DNA of 64,000 nucleotides from Piscicoccus intestinalis NBRC 104926 (lineage in GTDB: Bacteria; Actinomycetota; Actinomycetes; Actinomycetales; Dermatophilaceae), in contig NZ_BCNQ01000003.1 in assembly GCF_001515525.1 (NCBI RefSeq), forward strand, positions 32,568 through 96,567, in the 5' to 3' direction. Made by a program: the position numbers and the translations under genes. The notes under the pieces are model-generated. The model was not told where the DNA came from. It searched no databases and saw nothing but the letters and a program-made list of their open reading frames with translations. Below are positions 1 to 9,166 of this stretch, in pieces. The first letter of the stretch is position 1, and the number at the start of each line of letters is the position of its first letter.

Positions 1-1000
1 CGAGGGCAGCAAGGCCTTCGCCAAGGAGGTCATGGCCGCCGCCGACGTGCCGACCGCCCGCTCCCACGTGTGCGCCACCCTCGAAGAGGTCATGGACGGG
101 CTCGACGCGTTCGGGCCGCCGTACGTCGTCAAGGACGACGGGCTGGCCGCCGGTAAGGGCGTGGTCGTCACCGACAACCGCGCCCAGGCGTTGGCGCACG
201 CGGCGCAGTGTCTGGAGCGGTCGGTCTCCCCGGGCGAGTCGGCCCCGCAGGTCGTCATCGAGGAGTTCCTCGACGGGCCCGAGATCTCGCTGTTCTGCAT
301 CACCGACGGTCAGACCGTCGTACCGCTGGCGCCCGCGCAGGACTTCAAGCGTCTGCTCGACGGTGACGAGGGCCCGAACACCGGTGGCATGGGCGCGTAC
401 TCGCCGCTGCCGTGGATCCCGGACGGGCTGGCGCGAGACGTCCTCACCCGTATCGCGGAGCCGACGGTGCGCGAGATGGCCCACCGAGGCACCTCGTTCG
501 CCGGCGTGCTCTACGTCGGGCTCGCGCTGACCTCCCGGGGCCTGCGGGTCGTCGAGTTCAACGCCCGCTTCGGCGATCCCGAAACGCAGGTGGTGCTCGA
601 CCGGCTGCGTAGCCCGCTCGGGGCGCTGCTCATGGCCGCCGCGACCGGCACGCTCGAGGCGGTCGGCGAGCCGGGTTGGCACTCGCACTCCAGCGTCACG
701 GTGGTGCTCGCCGCGAACGGCTACCCGCAGGGGCCGCGCCGCGGCGACGCGATCACCGGCACCGAGCACGTGCCAGCGCCGGCGTACGTGCTGCACGCCG
801 GCACCCGCCGCGACGACGGCGGCGACCTGCTCTCGCACGGCGGGCGGGTGCTCACCGTCGTCGCCCCCGGCGACGATCTCGACGAGGCCCGGGAACGCGC
901 CTACGCGGCACTCGACGTCATCGAGCTGCGCGGCGGCCAGTACCGCACCGACATCGCCCTGCGCGCCGCCCGCGGCGACGTGCAGGTGCCGGCGAGGTGA
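1..1000 (+). CDS. purD: Phosphoribosylamine-glycine ligase (GARS), 5' truncated
   Basis: Converts 5-phosphoribosylamine, glycine and ATP to GAR in de novo purine synthesis (cytoplasm). The reading frame is open from base 2, so the start lies before the window; about 330 C-terminal residues remain of the usual ~420. ATP-grasp features are visible: the lysine/glycine nucleotide loop (DDGLAAGKGVVV), the GGMGAYSP motif and FNARFGDPETQ, which carries metal- and phosphate-binding residues. The C-terminal GARS domain ends in the expected ELRGGQYRTDIA region. The stop is 5 bases before the purC ATG, so the two are almost certainly co-transcribed. Confidence 0.95.
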   Translation, partial: EGSKAFAKEVMAAADVPTARSHVCATLEEVMDGLDAFGPPYVVKDDGLAAGKGVVVTDNRAQALAHAAQCLERSVSPGESAPQVVIEEFLDGPEISLFCITDGQTVVPLAPAQDFKRLLDGDEGPNTGGMGAYSPLPWIPDGLARDVLTRIAEPTVREMAHRGTSFAGVLYVGLALTSRGLRVVEFNARFGDPETQVVLDRLRSPLGALLMAAATGTLEAVGEPGWHSHSSVTVVLAANGYPQGPRRGDAITGTEHVPAPAYVLHAGTRRDDGGDLLSHGGRVLTVVAPGDDLDEARERAYAALDVIELRGGQYRTDIALRAARGDVQVPAR

Positions 1001-1005
1001 GTGGC

Positions 1006-1908
1006 ATGACCGAGGAGACCGCCGCGAGCCTGCCCGGCTACGAACACGTCTACTCCGGCAAGGTGCGCGACCTCTACGCGCCGATCGACCCCGCGACCGG
1101 AGCATCCGACCCCACGCGGCTGCTGCTCGTCGCGTCCGACCGCATCTCGGCCTACGACTGGGTGCTCGACAGCGAGATCCCCGACAAGGGCGCGATCCTC
1201 ACGCAGCTGTCGCTGTGGTGGTTCGAGCGGCTGGCCGACCTCGTGCCCAACCACGTCGTCTCCACCGACGTGCCGGAGGCGGTCGCCGGCCGCGCCGTGC
1301 TCGTGCGCCGCTTGGAGATGGTGCCGGTCGAGGCCATCGGCCGGGCGTACCTGACCGGCAGCGGGCTCGCGGAATACGTCGAGCGCGGGTCGGTGTGCGG
1401 GGTGGCCCTGCCGGGCGGTCTCGTGGAGGCGTCGCGGCTGCCGGAGCCGATCTTCACGCCGACGACGAAGGCGCCGCTCGGCAGTCACGACGAGCCGATC
1501 ACGTACGCACAGGTGGTGGCGCAGGTCGGGGAGCGAACCGCCTCCGGGCTGCGGAAGCTGACGACCGCGATCCTCGCGCGCGGCAACGAGATCGCAGCCG
1601 AGCGCGGCATCCTCATCGCCGACACCAAGGTGGAGTTCGGCATCGAGCCCGACGGCTCGCTCGTGCTCGCCGACGAGGTGCTCACCCCCGACTCGAGCCG
1701 GTTCTGGCCGGCCGCCGACTGGGTCGAGGGGCGCGTGCAGCGTTCGTACGACAAGCAGTTCGTGCGCGACTGGCTCACCTCGCCGGAGTCGGGCTGGGAC
1801 CGCCGCGGCGATCAGCCTCCGCCCGCGCTGCCGCAGCACGTCGTCGAGGCCACCCGCGACACCTACGTCGCCGCCTACGAGTCGCTGACCGGCCGCCGCT
1901 TCGCCTGA
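1006..1908 (+). CDS. purC: SAICAR synthase
   Basis: Phosphoribosylaminoimidazole-succinocarboxamide synthase joins CAIR and aspartate with ATP. The 300-residue product is the typical bacterial length. Visible signatures are YSGKVRDLY (glycine-rich ATP loop), SDRISAYDW, the TKAP substrate segment, and IADTKVEFG with the catalytic and metal residues. The ATG at 1006 is chosen; an in-frame GTG at 997 overlapping the purD stop is possible but would add only three residues. It follows purD directly and is separated from the convergent permease by a hairpin. Confidence 0.96.
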   Translation: MTEETAASLPGYEHVYSGKVRDLYAPIDPATGASDPTRLLLVASDRISAYDWVLDSEIPDKGAILTQLSLWWFERLADLVPNHVVSTDVPEAVAGRAVLVRRLEMVPVEAIGRAYLTGSGLAEYVERGSVCGVALPGGLVEASRLPEPIFTPTTKAPLGSHDEPITYAQVVAQVGERTASGLRKLTTAILARGNEIAAERGILIADTKVEFGIEPDGSLVLADEVLTPDSSRFWPAADWVEGRVQRSYDKQFVRDWLTSPESGWDRRGDQPPPALPQHVVEATRDTYVAAYESLTGRRFA

Positions 1909-1983
1909 GCGCGTAGGCCGCCCGGCGACGGCCCGGCGGCCGCTCGGCGGCGAACTGTGGGCGCCGAGAGCCCGACACCGCTC

Positions 1984-2023
1984 GCTCTGCGGTCCGGGCG
2001 ACCAGGTGCCCGAACCGCAGAGC
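1984..2023. terminator. Bidirectional hairpin between purC and the permease
   Basis: GCTCTGCGGT at 1984-1993 pairs perfectly with ACCGCAGAGC at 2014-2023, and the inner arms CGGGC/GCCCG (1995-1999, 2008-2012) extend the stem. It sits between two convergent genes, so it can end transcription from both sides. Confidence 0.65.
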
Positions 2024-2044
2024 GGCCCGCCGGACGAGCGACGG

Positions 2045-3589
2045 TTACTCGTGCACGGGCGAGTCCCCGCCGCCGGTGTGCGGGCCGCGGTGGGAGTAGT
2101 CGGGCGCGGGCACGTCGCCGACGCCGCGGGCCAGGCGGGAACGCTTGCGCGAGTAGGTGAAGTAGATGACGAGGCCGAGCACCAGCCACACCCCGAAGCG
2201 CACCCACGTGTCCAGCGGCAGCGTGAGCGCGAGGTACATGCAGCACGCCGCGGCGAGGTAGGGCACGAACGGGCTGAACGGCACCTTGAACGAGCGCTGC
2301 AGGTCGGGGCGGCGCCGCCGCAGGATCGGCACGGCGATCGAGACGAGCGTGAACGCCGTCAGCGTGCCGATGTTGACCATCTCCTCGAGCATGCCGATGG
2401 GAGTCAGCGACGCGACGAGGGCGACGAGGGTGCCGAGGGCCACCGTGATCTTCACCGGCGTGCCGGTGCGCGGGTTCGTCGTGCCCCAGGAGGCGGGCAG
2501 CAGCCAGTCGCGGCACATGGCGAACACGACGCGGGTGGCGCCGATGATGAGCGTCATGACGACGGTCGTCAGGCCCGCGACGGCGCCGGCGGAGATGAGC
2601 ACCGCGTAGCCGCCGCGTCCGACCGTCTCGAAGGCCTTGGCGAGGGAGGCGGTCGGCGCGATCTGGTCGTGCGGCTGCATGCCGGTGATGACGAGGCTGA
2701 CCGCAACGTAGAGGATCGTGCAGATGACCAGCGAGCCGATGATGCCGATCGGCAGGTCGCGCTGGGGGTTGCGGGCCTCCTCGGCGGTGGTCGCGACGAC
2801 GTCGAAGCCGATGTAGGCGAAGAACACGAGCGAGGCGGCGGCGAAGATGCCCATGACGCCGAACGTGCTGGGCTGGAATCCGAAGAGCGTCTGCAGCAGC
2901 GGGGCGTGCCAGATGCCGGTGGTGGCCTGCGCGGCGGGCTCCGCCGGCGGGATGAACGGCGAGTAGTTCGCGGTGTTGATGAAGCCGATGCCGGCGACGA
3001 TGACGAACAGCACGATGAAGACCTTGATGGCCACGAGCACGAGGTTGACCCGCATCGACTCCTTGATGCCCAGGGCGACCAGCGCCGTCAGCACCGCGAC
3101 GAGCAGCAGCGCGGGCAGGTCGAACCGCGAGCCCGAGGAGATCGCCGCGGGCAGCTCGACGCCGAGTTGGCCGAGGAACGTCGACAGGTAGGCCGACCAG
3201 CCCTGGGCCACGACGGCGGAGCCGAGCAGGAGTTCGAGCAGCAGGTCCCAGCCGATGATCCAGGCGACGAACTCACCGAGGGTGGCGTAGGAGAACGTGT
3301 AGGCGGAGCCGGAGACGGGCACGGTCGACGCGAATTCGGCGTAGCACAGCGCGGCGAGGCCGCACGTCACGGCGGCGAGCACGAAACTGATGACGACCGA
3401 GGGTCCGGCGAGGGAGGCGGCGGCGCGGCCCGCCACGGTGAAGATGCCGGCGCCGATGACGACACCGACTCCGAACACGGTGAGATCGAGTGCGCTGAGT
3501 CGCTTCTTCAGCTGATACTCGGACTCCTGGGTTTCGGCGATCGATTCCTCGATCGTCTTCGTGCGAAAAATGCTGCGGTCGTTGCTCAT
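2045..3589 (-). CDS. APC-superfamily cationic amino-acid permease (CAT family)
   Basis: A 514-residue integral membrane transporter of the amino acid-polyamine-organocation superfamily, closest by eye to the YfnA/CAT branch. About 12 hydrophobic segments are present. The first carries the family signature GVGVVIGAGIFTVAGRAA (unwound helix-1 substrate site), followed by YAEFASTVPVSGSAYTFSY and a cytoplasmic loop with the TAEEARNPQRDLP motif, all typical of CAT transporters. The ATG at 3589 has GAGGT just upstream and places the conserved N-terminal helix correctly; an upstream in-frame start at 3634 lacks support. Substrate is inferred only as a cationic or neutral amino acid. Confidence 0.9.
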   Translation of the reverse strand: MSNDRSIFRTKTIEESIAETQESEYQLKKRLSALDLTVFGVGVVIGAGIFTVAGRAAASLAGPSVVISFVLAAVTCGLAALCYAEFASTVPVSGSAYTFSYATLGEFVAWIIGWDLLLELLLGSAVVAQGWSAYLSTFLGQLGVELPAAISSGSRFDLPALLLVAVLTALVALGIKESMRVNLVLVAIKVFIVLFVIVAGIGFINTANYSPFIPPAEPAAQATTGIWHAPLLQTLFGFQPSTFGVMGIFAAASLVFFAYIGFDVVATTAEEARNPQRDLPIGIIGSLVICTILYVAVSLVITGMQPHDQIAPTASLAKAFETVGRGGYAVLISAGAVAGLTTVVMTLIIGATRVVFAMCRDWLLPASWGTTNPRTGTPVKITVALGTLVALVASLTPIGMLEEMVNIGTLTAFTLVSIAVPILRRRRPDLQRSFKVPFSPFVPYLAAACCMYLALTLPLDTWVRFGVWLVLGLVIYFTYSRKRSRLARGVGDVPAPDYSHRGPHTGGGDSPVHE

Positions 3590-3642
3590 CGTGACCTCGG
3601 GTTGGGAACGGACCGACGGATTGCGGCGACTCAACGTACTGC

Positions 3643-3652
3643 GGGGGGGGGG
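3643..3652. repeat. Ten-G homopolymer in a divergent promoter
   Basis: A run of ten G residues lies 6 bases before the GTG at 3658 and 54 bases before the divergent permease ATG. Such a tract can change length by slipped-strand mispairing, and can equally be a sequencing-length artefact. Confidence 0.9.
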
Positions 3653-3657
3653 CCCAC

Positions 3658-4548
3658 GTGCGCGGATCGGCTAGCGGTCGGAACGACGCGCCCTCGCGCC
3701 GGAACGACACGCCGGCGCGTCGGGACGACACGCCCTCGCGCCGGCTGGAATTCGCGGAGGACGAGGGCGGCGGCGTGACCGTGCTCGCCGACGGGCACCC
3801 GCAGTCGTACGTCGACCCCCACGACCCCGAGCTGCTCGTGTTCGAGTACGTCCAGCACCTCGCGGCGTGCCTCGACGCGCTGCCGGAGGCGGCGCCGGCG
3901 CGGCTGGCGATCACGCACGTCGGCGGCGCGGGGCTGAGCGTGCCGCGGTACGTGCAGCACACCCGCCCCGGCTCGCCGCAGATCGTGCTCGAGCCCGACG
4001 AGGATCTCACCGCCCGGGTTCGCCGGGAGCTGCCGCTGCCGCGTGGGCATCGGATCCGGGTGCGGCCGCTGCCCGGTCGCGCGGGCGTCACGGGGCTGCG
4101 CCCGGCCTCGGCCGACGTGCTCGTGCTCGACGCCTTCGCCGACGGCCGGGTGCCGGCCGACCTCACCACCCTCGAGGCGTTCTGCGATGTCGCCCGGGTG
4201 CTGCGGCCCGGCGGCCTGTGGCTGGGCAACCTCGCCGACGAGCCGAGCCGCGGCTACATCGCGCGCGTGGCCGCCGGCGCCCACGCCGCCGGGCTGACCC
4301 ACCAGCTGCTCGTCGCGACCCACGACGTGCTCAAGGGGCGCCGCTTCGGCAACAGCGTGCTCGCCGCCTCCGATCAACCCCTCGACGCCGATGAGCTGGG
4401 GCGACGCCTGCGGCGGGTCAGTGCGCCGAGCGGCGTGCTGGCGCCCGCGAGGCTGGCGCGGCTGCGGGCCTCGGCGCGGCCCCTGACCGACTCCGACGCG
4501 CATCGGTCCGCGCCGCCTCCGGACCCCGGCCGGTGGCGGGCGCGGTAA
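3658..4548 (+). CDS. Spermidine synthase-like methyltransferase-fold protein
   Basis: A 296-residue protein with the Rossmann fold of the spermidine synthase/methyltransferase group. ITHVGGAGLSVPR matches the glycine-rich cofactor loop, VLEPD the acidic strand-2 end, and ADVLVLDAFADGRVP the family LDAF motif that usually follows the catalytic site. Polyamine activity is not shown, since many actinobacterial members are orphan proteins of unknown substrate. The start is uncertain. GTG 3658 would include a basic N-terminus made of three seven-residue repeats (3679-3741). GTG 3775, just before the first conserved segment and after a purine-rich stretch, is an alternative that excludes the repeats. 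Confidence 0.75.
   Translation: MRGSASGRNDAPSRRNDTPARRDDTPSRRLEFAEDEGGGVTVLADGHPQSYVDPHDPELLVFEYVQHLAACLDALPEAAPARLAITHVGGAGLSVPRYVQHTRPGSPQIVLEPDEDLTARVRRELPLPRGHRIRVRPLPGRAGVTGLRPASADVLVLDAFADGRVPADLTTLEAFCDVARVLRPGGLWLGNLADEPSRGYIARVAAGAHAAGLTHQLLVATHDVLKGRRFGNSVLAASDQPLDADELGRRLRRVSAPSGVLAPARLARLRASARPLTDSDAHRSAPPPDPGRWRAR
3679..3741 (+). repeat. Three tandem 21-bp units at the gene start
   Basis: Units 3679-3699, 3700-3720 and 3721-3741 differ at only a few positions. Read in frame they encode seven-residue repeats of the pattern R-(N/D)-D-(A/T)-P-(S/A)-R. Because 21 is a multiple of three, copy changes would keep the frame. Confidence 0.9.
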
Positions 4549-4662
4549 ATAAGTGACGAAGACGCGCGATTATTCCCATTCCGGGGAGTAACCTCGCGCA
4601 CTGTCGTCACCGGACGGCCCGGGTGGACACCCCACCCGACCCCTCCTGCCACTGGAGCCCGT

Positions 4663-6210
4663 ATGACAACCGACCCGGCGCGATCCGCCGCAACCTCCGC
4701 GCACGTCGACTCCCGCACCGACCGGGGTTTCTTCGGTCACCCCATCGGGTTGTCGAACCTGTTCTTCGTCGAGCTGTGGGAGCGATTCTCCTACTACGGC
4801 ATGCGCGCGATCCTCGTCTACTACCTGTACGACGAGATCCGCAACGGCGGCCTCGGCATCCCGCAGGAGACGGCCCAGTCGGTCGTCGCGGTCTACGGCG
4901 CGAGCGTCTACCTGCTGTCGATCATCGGTGGGCTCGCGGCCGACCGGATCATCGGCGCCCGGCGCTCGGTGCTCTACGGCGGCGTCGTCATCATGGCCGG
5001 ACACATCAGCCTGGCCATTCCCGGCGCCTTCTTCAGCTGGCTCGGCATCGCGCTCGTCGCGCTCGGCACCGGCCTGCTCAAGCCGAACATCTCCGCGATC
5101 GTCGGGAGCCTGTACGACCAGGACGACCCGCGCCGCGACGGCGGCTTCCAGATCTTCTACATGTCGATCAACATCGGCGCGTTCTTCTCGCCGTTCGTCG
5201 TGTCGTTCCTGCGGGCGCAGTGGGGCTACCACGCCGGGTTCGCGGCGGCCGCGGTCGGCATGGGCCTGGCGCTGATCACGTTCGTGCTCGGCCGCAAGCA
5301 CCTGCGCGGAGCCGGTGACGACGTGCCCAACCCGCTGGCGCCGCACGAGCGGACCCGGTTGGCGCTCGGCGCGGTCGCGGCGATCGTGGGTTTCGCGGCG
5401 GTGCTCTGGCTCGCGACGCTGTGGAACCCCACGCCGGTCAGCGCGGCGATCGACGCCATCTCGATCGTGTGCATCGTCACGCCGATCATCTACTTCACGG
5501 TGATGTTCAAGAGCGAGAAGGTCAGCGACCAGGAGCGCTCCCACCTGACGGCCTACATCCCGCTGTGGATCGGCGCGGCGATGTTCTTCATGATCTTCGA
5601 GCAGGCCGCCGGCAAGATGGCGAGCTTCGCCGAACAGAACACCGACCTGGGCGGCTGGATCCTGCCCGAGTGGTACCAGTCGATCAACCCGATCACGATC
5701 ATCGTGCTCGCGCCGCTGTTCGGCCTGCTGTGGACCCGCCGCGCCGGCCGGTTCCCCTCGACCGCCTTCAAGTTCGCGCTCGCGGTGCTCATCATCGGGC
5801 TGAGCGCGCTGATGATGAGCGCGGCGTTCGCGGCCTACCCCGTCTCCGGCGGGGCGAACCGGGCCCCGTTCTACGTGCTCGGCCTCGTGTTCGTCGTGCA
5901 GACCGTCGCCGAGCTGTGCCTGTCGCCGGTCGGGCTGGCGGCCACGACGCTGCTCGCGCCGCGTGCGTTCGCGAGCCAGGCGATGGCCCTGTGGTTCCTC
6001 GCCTCCTCGGCCGGCCAGGCCGTCGGCGCCCAGAGCATCAAGCTCATGGCCGACCTGCCCGACAGCACGTACTACCTGGTCATCGGCGGTATCACGATCG
6101 TCATCTCCGGCATCCTCTTCGCCCTTGTGCCGTGGACCCGCAACAAGATGCAGGACGTCGAAGACCGCAAGCGCGCCGCCTACGACCGCGAGGCCGCGCA
6201 CTCCGGCTGA
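4663..6210 (+). CDS. POT/PTR2-family proton-coupled peptide transporter
   Basis: A 515-residue, roughly 14-segment membrane protein of the proton-dependent oligopeptide transporter family (DtpT-like), importing di- and tripeptides. Family hallmarks are present: ELWERFSYYGMRAILVYYL in helix 1 (the ExxERFxYYG proton and peptide motif), GGLAADRIIGARR between helices 2 and 3, and the FYMSINIGAFFSP segment of the PTR2 signature. The ATG follows a weak purine-rich ribosome site (ctggag). It stands alone, with 114 bp upstream for a promoter. Confidence 0.94.
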   Translation: MTTDPARSAATSAHVDSRTDRGFFGHPIGLSNLFFVELWERFSYYGMRAILVYYLYDEIRNGGLGIPQETAQSVVAVYGASVYLLSIIGGLAADRIIGARRSVLYGGVVIMAGHISLAIPGAFFSWLGIALVALGTGLLKPNISAIVGSLYDQDDPRRDGGFQIFYMSINIGAFFSPFVVSFLRAQWGYHAGFAAAAVGMGLALITFVLGRKHLRGAGDDVPNPLAPHERTRLALGAVAAIVGFAAVLWLATLWNPTPVSAAIDAISIVCIVTPIIYFTVMFKSEKVSDQERSHLTAYIPLWIGAAMFFMIFEQAAGKMASFAEQNTDLGGWILPEWYQSINPITIIVLAPLFGLLWTRRAGRFPSTAFKFALAVLIIGLSALMMSAAFAAYPVSGGANRAPFYVLGLVFVVQTVAELCLSPVGLAATTLLAPRAFASQAMALWFLASSAGQAVGAQSIKLMADLPDSTYYLVIGGITIVISGILFALVPWTRNKMQDVEDRKRAAYDREAAHSG

Positions 6211-6572
6211 GCTGAGCGGGCCGGCCGGGCCGACCCCTGGAGCGGGCCCGGCCCCGGCGCTGGCCCGGCCCCGGCCCCGGCCGGCGGTTGAGCACATCAA
6301 GACCGGTCGGGCCGCGTCGCCCCGTCACCGGAGACGAAACTGGCTTACATACTCGCCCGCGCCCTCCGGCTCAGGCAGCGCCCCGAGGCTGTGAGCAGCG
6401 CTTTTGTGTGAGCACGTGAGGCGCCGGATCGAGTGTGTAAGCCAACTTCGTCTCACCCCCGATACACGCCCCGAGCCGAGAGCTCGTTGCCGAGGGAACG
6501 CGCGGCCGCCGGCCCGGCCCGTGACCGACGACCTGGTTGACAACTCGGCGTGCCGGGGCGCAGCAGGCGGGG
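6211..6572. other. Intergenic region with a paired-end inverted repeat
   Basis: The first 80 bases are an almost pure C/G low-complexity stretch. The rest is dominated by the inverted-repeat element at 6331-6454. No plausible reading frame is seen. It lies between two convergent genes, so termination is the likeliest role for part of it. Confidence 0.6.
6331..6454. repeat. 124-bp element bounded by 20-bp inverted repeats
   Basis: GAGACGAAACTGGCTTACAT (6331-6350) is the reverse complement of 6435-6454 at 17 of 20 positions, with 84 bp between. The spacing is too long for a simple terminator and resembles a miniature inverted-repeat element, but no target-site duplication is visible. Confidence 0.7.
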
Positions 6573-9092
6573 TTACACCTCAGGCGTCGGGACCGGGGGC
6601 TCGAAGGCCAGCACCGGCGGCAGCGGGCCGCGCCAGGGTTCGACCTGCACGAGCACCTGCTGGCCGGTGCAGCCCTGGGCGAGGCGGGAGGCGCCGACGT
6701 CGGGGGTGAGCACGTTGGGGTTGCCGTGCACGCACGCACCCTCGGGCAGGCCGTGCTCGCCCGCCTCCGGGCCGTGCCGAGACGGGTCGTAGGGGTCGTA
6801 CCAGGCCCCGGTCGACAGCTGCACGACGCCGGGAGACAGGTCGTCGCTGAGCCGGGCCCCGGCCAGGCAGGCGCCGCGGTCGTTGCTGACGAGCACGACG
6901 TCGCTGTCGGCGATGCCGCGCGCGGCCGCGTCCTGCGGGTGCAGGCGGATCGGTTCGCGCCCGGCGACCTTGCTCGCCTGCGACGTGGCGCCGTGGTCGA
7001 GCTGGCTGTGCAGGCGGGTCGCGGGCTGGTTGGCGACCAGGTGCAGCGGCCAGCGACGCGCCCGCTCGCCGCCGAGCCACTCCTGCGGTTCGAGCCAGGT
7101 GGGCTGCCCCGGGCAGTCGTCGTAGCCGAACCCGGCGATCCGCTCGCTGGCCAGCTCGATGCGGCCCGACGGGGTCGTCAACGGCGCGCCCTGCGGGTCC
7201 GCCCGGAAGGCGGCGAGCAGCGTCAGCGGCGCCGTGCGCGGCAGGTCGACGAAACCGTCGGACCAGAAGCGCTCGAAGCCGGGCAGCTGCGGCGGCTCGA
7301 CTCCGCGCGGCAGGGTGCGACCCGCCTCCAGGTCGGCGCGCCACGTCTCGTAGAGGTGCGCGATCCACTCCGGCGTCGTGCGGCCCTGCGTGAACTCGGC
7401 CTCGACCCCGAGCCGCCGCGCCAGCACCGCGTACGTGTCGTAGTCGTCGCGCGCCTGCGCGAACCGCGGGGTGACGGCCCGCATCGCGGTGAGCCGGGCC
7501 GCGGCGCGGGTGCCGGCGAGGTCGTCGCGCTCCAGCGCCGTGGTCGAGGGGAGCACGACGTCGGCGTGGCGGGCCATCGCGGTCCAGTACGGGTCGGAGA
7601 CGACGAGCGTGTCGAGCTGCCCCAGTGCGCGCCGCAGCCGGCGCAGATCCTGATGGTGGTGGAACGGGTTGCCGCCCGCCCAATGCACCAACCGGATGTC
7701 GGGATAGGCGTATCGGCCTCCGTCGTAGTCGAATTCGCCTCCCGGACGGAGCAGCATGTCGCTGACACGCGCGACCGGGATGAACTCACGCACCGCGTTG
7801 AGCCCCTGCGGCAGCGACGGCAGCGCGACGACCGAGGGCGCGATGCCGGCCTTGTTCATCGACCCGTAGCCGCTGCCGAAACCGCCTCCCGGCAGGCCGA
7901 TCCGGCCCAGGCACGCGGCCAGCGCCAGGCCCGCCCACAGCGCCTGCTCGCCGTGCCGGATGCGCTGCAGCGACCAGCCGACGGTCACCAGCGACCGGCG
8001 CCCCGCGAGCAGCCGCGCGCACTCGGCGATGACCTCCGGCTCCACCCCGCAGATGCCCGCCGCCCAGCGGGTGTCCTTGACCTGCCCGTCGCGCTCGCCG
8101 CGCACGTCGGCGAGCAGCGCGTCGCCGCCCACGCAGTACCGGCGCAGGAAGTCGTGGTCGATCGCGCCGTCGGCGTCGAGGCAGCCGATGAGCCCGAGGA
8201 GGAACGCCACGTCGGTGCCGGGGCGGATCGGCAGCCAGCCCACCGCCCCGCCTCCCGCGCGCTGAGGCGCCCGCGTCGACGGCCCGACACCATCGACGGC
8301 GTCGGGCCGCAGACCCGCACCCATGGCGCGCATCCCGGCGGCGTCGAGTGGCGCTGCGCCCGCCAGTCCCGGCAGGTCGTCGCGCAGCGGGCTCACCGAC
8401 ACCATCCGCACGCCCGCCGCCAGCGCGCGCGCGATCCCGCCCGGCACCGGATGGTCGGCCGAGCCGCCGGAGTCGGTGCCGGTGTTCTTCACGGGCACTC
8501 CACCGAGGCACAGCATCACCTGGGTGTGCTCGGCGATGACGTCCCAGGTGGTCGCGAACTGCGTGACGACCGACTCCGGAGCCAGCACGTGCGGCAGGAA
8601 GACCTCCGATGCTCCCGTCGAGTACGAGTTGACCGACCGGGTGTAGCCGCCGAGGCAGTTGAGAAAGCGGTGCAGCTGCGACTGCGCGTGGTGGAACCGG
8701 CCCGCGCTGGCCCAGCCGTAGGAGCCGCCGTAGATCGCGGAATTGCCGTGCTCGCGGCGCACCCGGTCGTATTCGGCGGCGAGCGCGTCGAGCACCTCGT
8801 CCCAGCCCGGCTCCACGAAATCCTGCGTCGTGCGGTCGCGCGGGCCGGGGCCGCCCTCGAGCCACGAGCGGCGCACCGCGGGCCGCGCCACCCGGCTCCG
8901 GTGCCGCACCGAGCCGGGAATGTTGCCCAGCAACGGAGACGGAGCCCGATCGCCCGCCCAGGGCCGCACCCCGACGACCTCCCCGTCACGGGAGTGCGCG
9001 CTGAACAGCCCCCAGTGCGCCGCGGAGGCCGTGCCCGCGGGGGCCGGCTCGGCTGCCAGGTCGGGGCGCGTCGTCAGATCGGGATTCGCCAT
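6573..9092 (-). CDS. bisC: Molybdopterin-dependent S/N-oxide reductase (BisC/TorZ type)
   Basis: An 839-residue enzyme of the DMSO reductase family, subgroup with no N-terminal iron-sulfur cluster. GWASAGRFHHAQSQLHRFLN and SVNSYSTGASEV match biotin sulfoxide/TMAO reductases; the serine of the YSTG motif (about residue 158) is the expected molybdenum ligand. Later come the guanine-dinucleotide-binding segments (HWAGGNPFHHHQDLRRLRRA, LHLVANQPATRLHSQ) and a C-terminal molydopterin-binding domain. No twin-arginine signal is present, so it should act in the cytoplasm on biotin sulfoxide, methionine sulfoxide or similar. It stands alone with no cytochrome partner. Confidence 0.88.
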   Translation of the reverse strand: MANPDLTTRPDLAAEPAPAGTASAAHWGLFSAHSRDGEVVGVRPWAGDRAPSPLLGNIPGSVRHRSRVARPAVRRSWLEGGPGPRDRTTQDFVEPGWDEVLDALAAEYDRVRREHGNSAIYGGSYGWASAGRFHHAQSQLHRFLNCLGGYTRSVNSYSTGASEVFLPHVLAPESVVTQFATTWDVIAEHTQVMLCLGGVPVKNTGTDSGGSADHPVPGGIARALAAGVRMVSVSPLRDDLPGLAGAAPLDAAGMRAMGAGLRPDAVDGVGPSTRAPQRAGGGAVGWLPIRPGTDVAFLLGLIGCLDADGAIDHDFLRRYCVGGDALLADVRGERDGQVKDTRWAAGICGVEPEVIAECARLLAGRRSLVTVGWSLQRIRHGEQALWAGLALAACLGRIGLPGGGFGSGYGSMNKAGIAPSVVALPSLPQGLNAVREFIPVARVSDMLLRPGGEFDYDGGRYAYPDIRLVHWAGGNPFHHHQDLRRLRRALGQLDTLVVSDPYWTAMARHADVVLPSTTALERDDLAGTRAAARLTAMRAVTPRFAQARDDYDTYAVLARRLGVEAEFTQGRTTPEWIAHLYETWRADLEAGRTLPRGVEPPQLPGFERFWSDGFVDLPRTAPLTLLAAFRADPQGAPLTTPSGRIELASERIAGFGYDDCPGQPTWLEPQEWLGGERARRWPLHLVANQPATRLHSQLDHGATSQASKVAGREPIRLHPQDAAARGIADSDVVLVSNDRGACLAGARLSDDLSPGVVQLSTGAWYDPYDPSRHGPEAGEHGLPEGACVHGNPNVLTPDVGASRLAQGCTGQQVLVQVEPWRGPLPPVLAFEPPVPTPEV

Positions 9093-9166
9093 ATCGCCAT
9101 GCTGACATCGACCCCCGACAGGCTCGACCGGCGCACCGGTCGGGCCGACCCACCGACCGCTCGGCC

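Noticed and set aside
2006..3778. 590-codon plus-strand frame over the permease
   Set aside because: Its residue content (Asp/Glu/Arg/His) is what antisense of a hydrophobic membrane protein gives.
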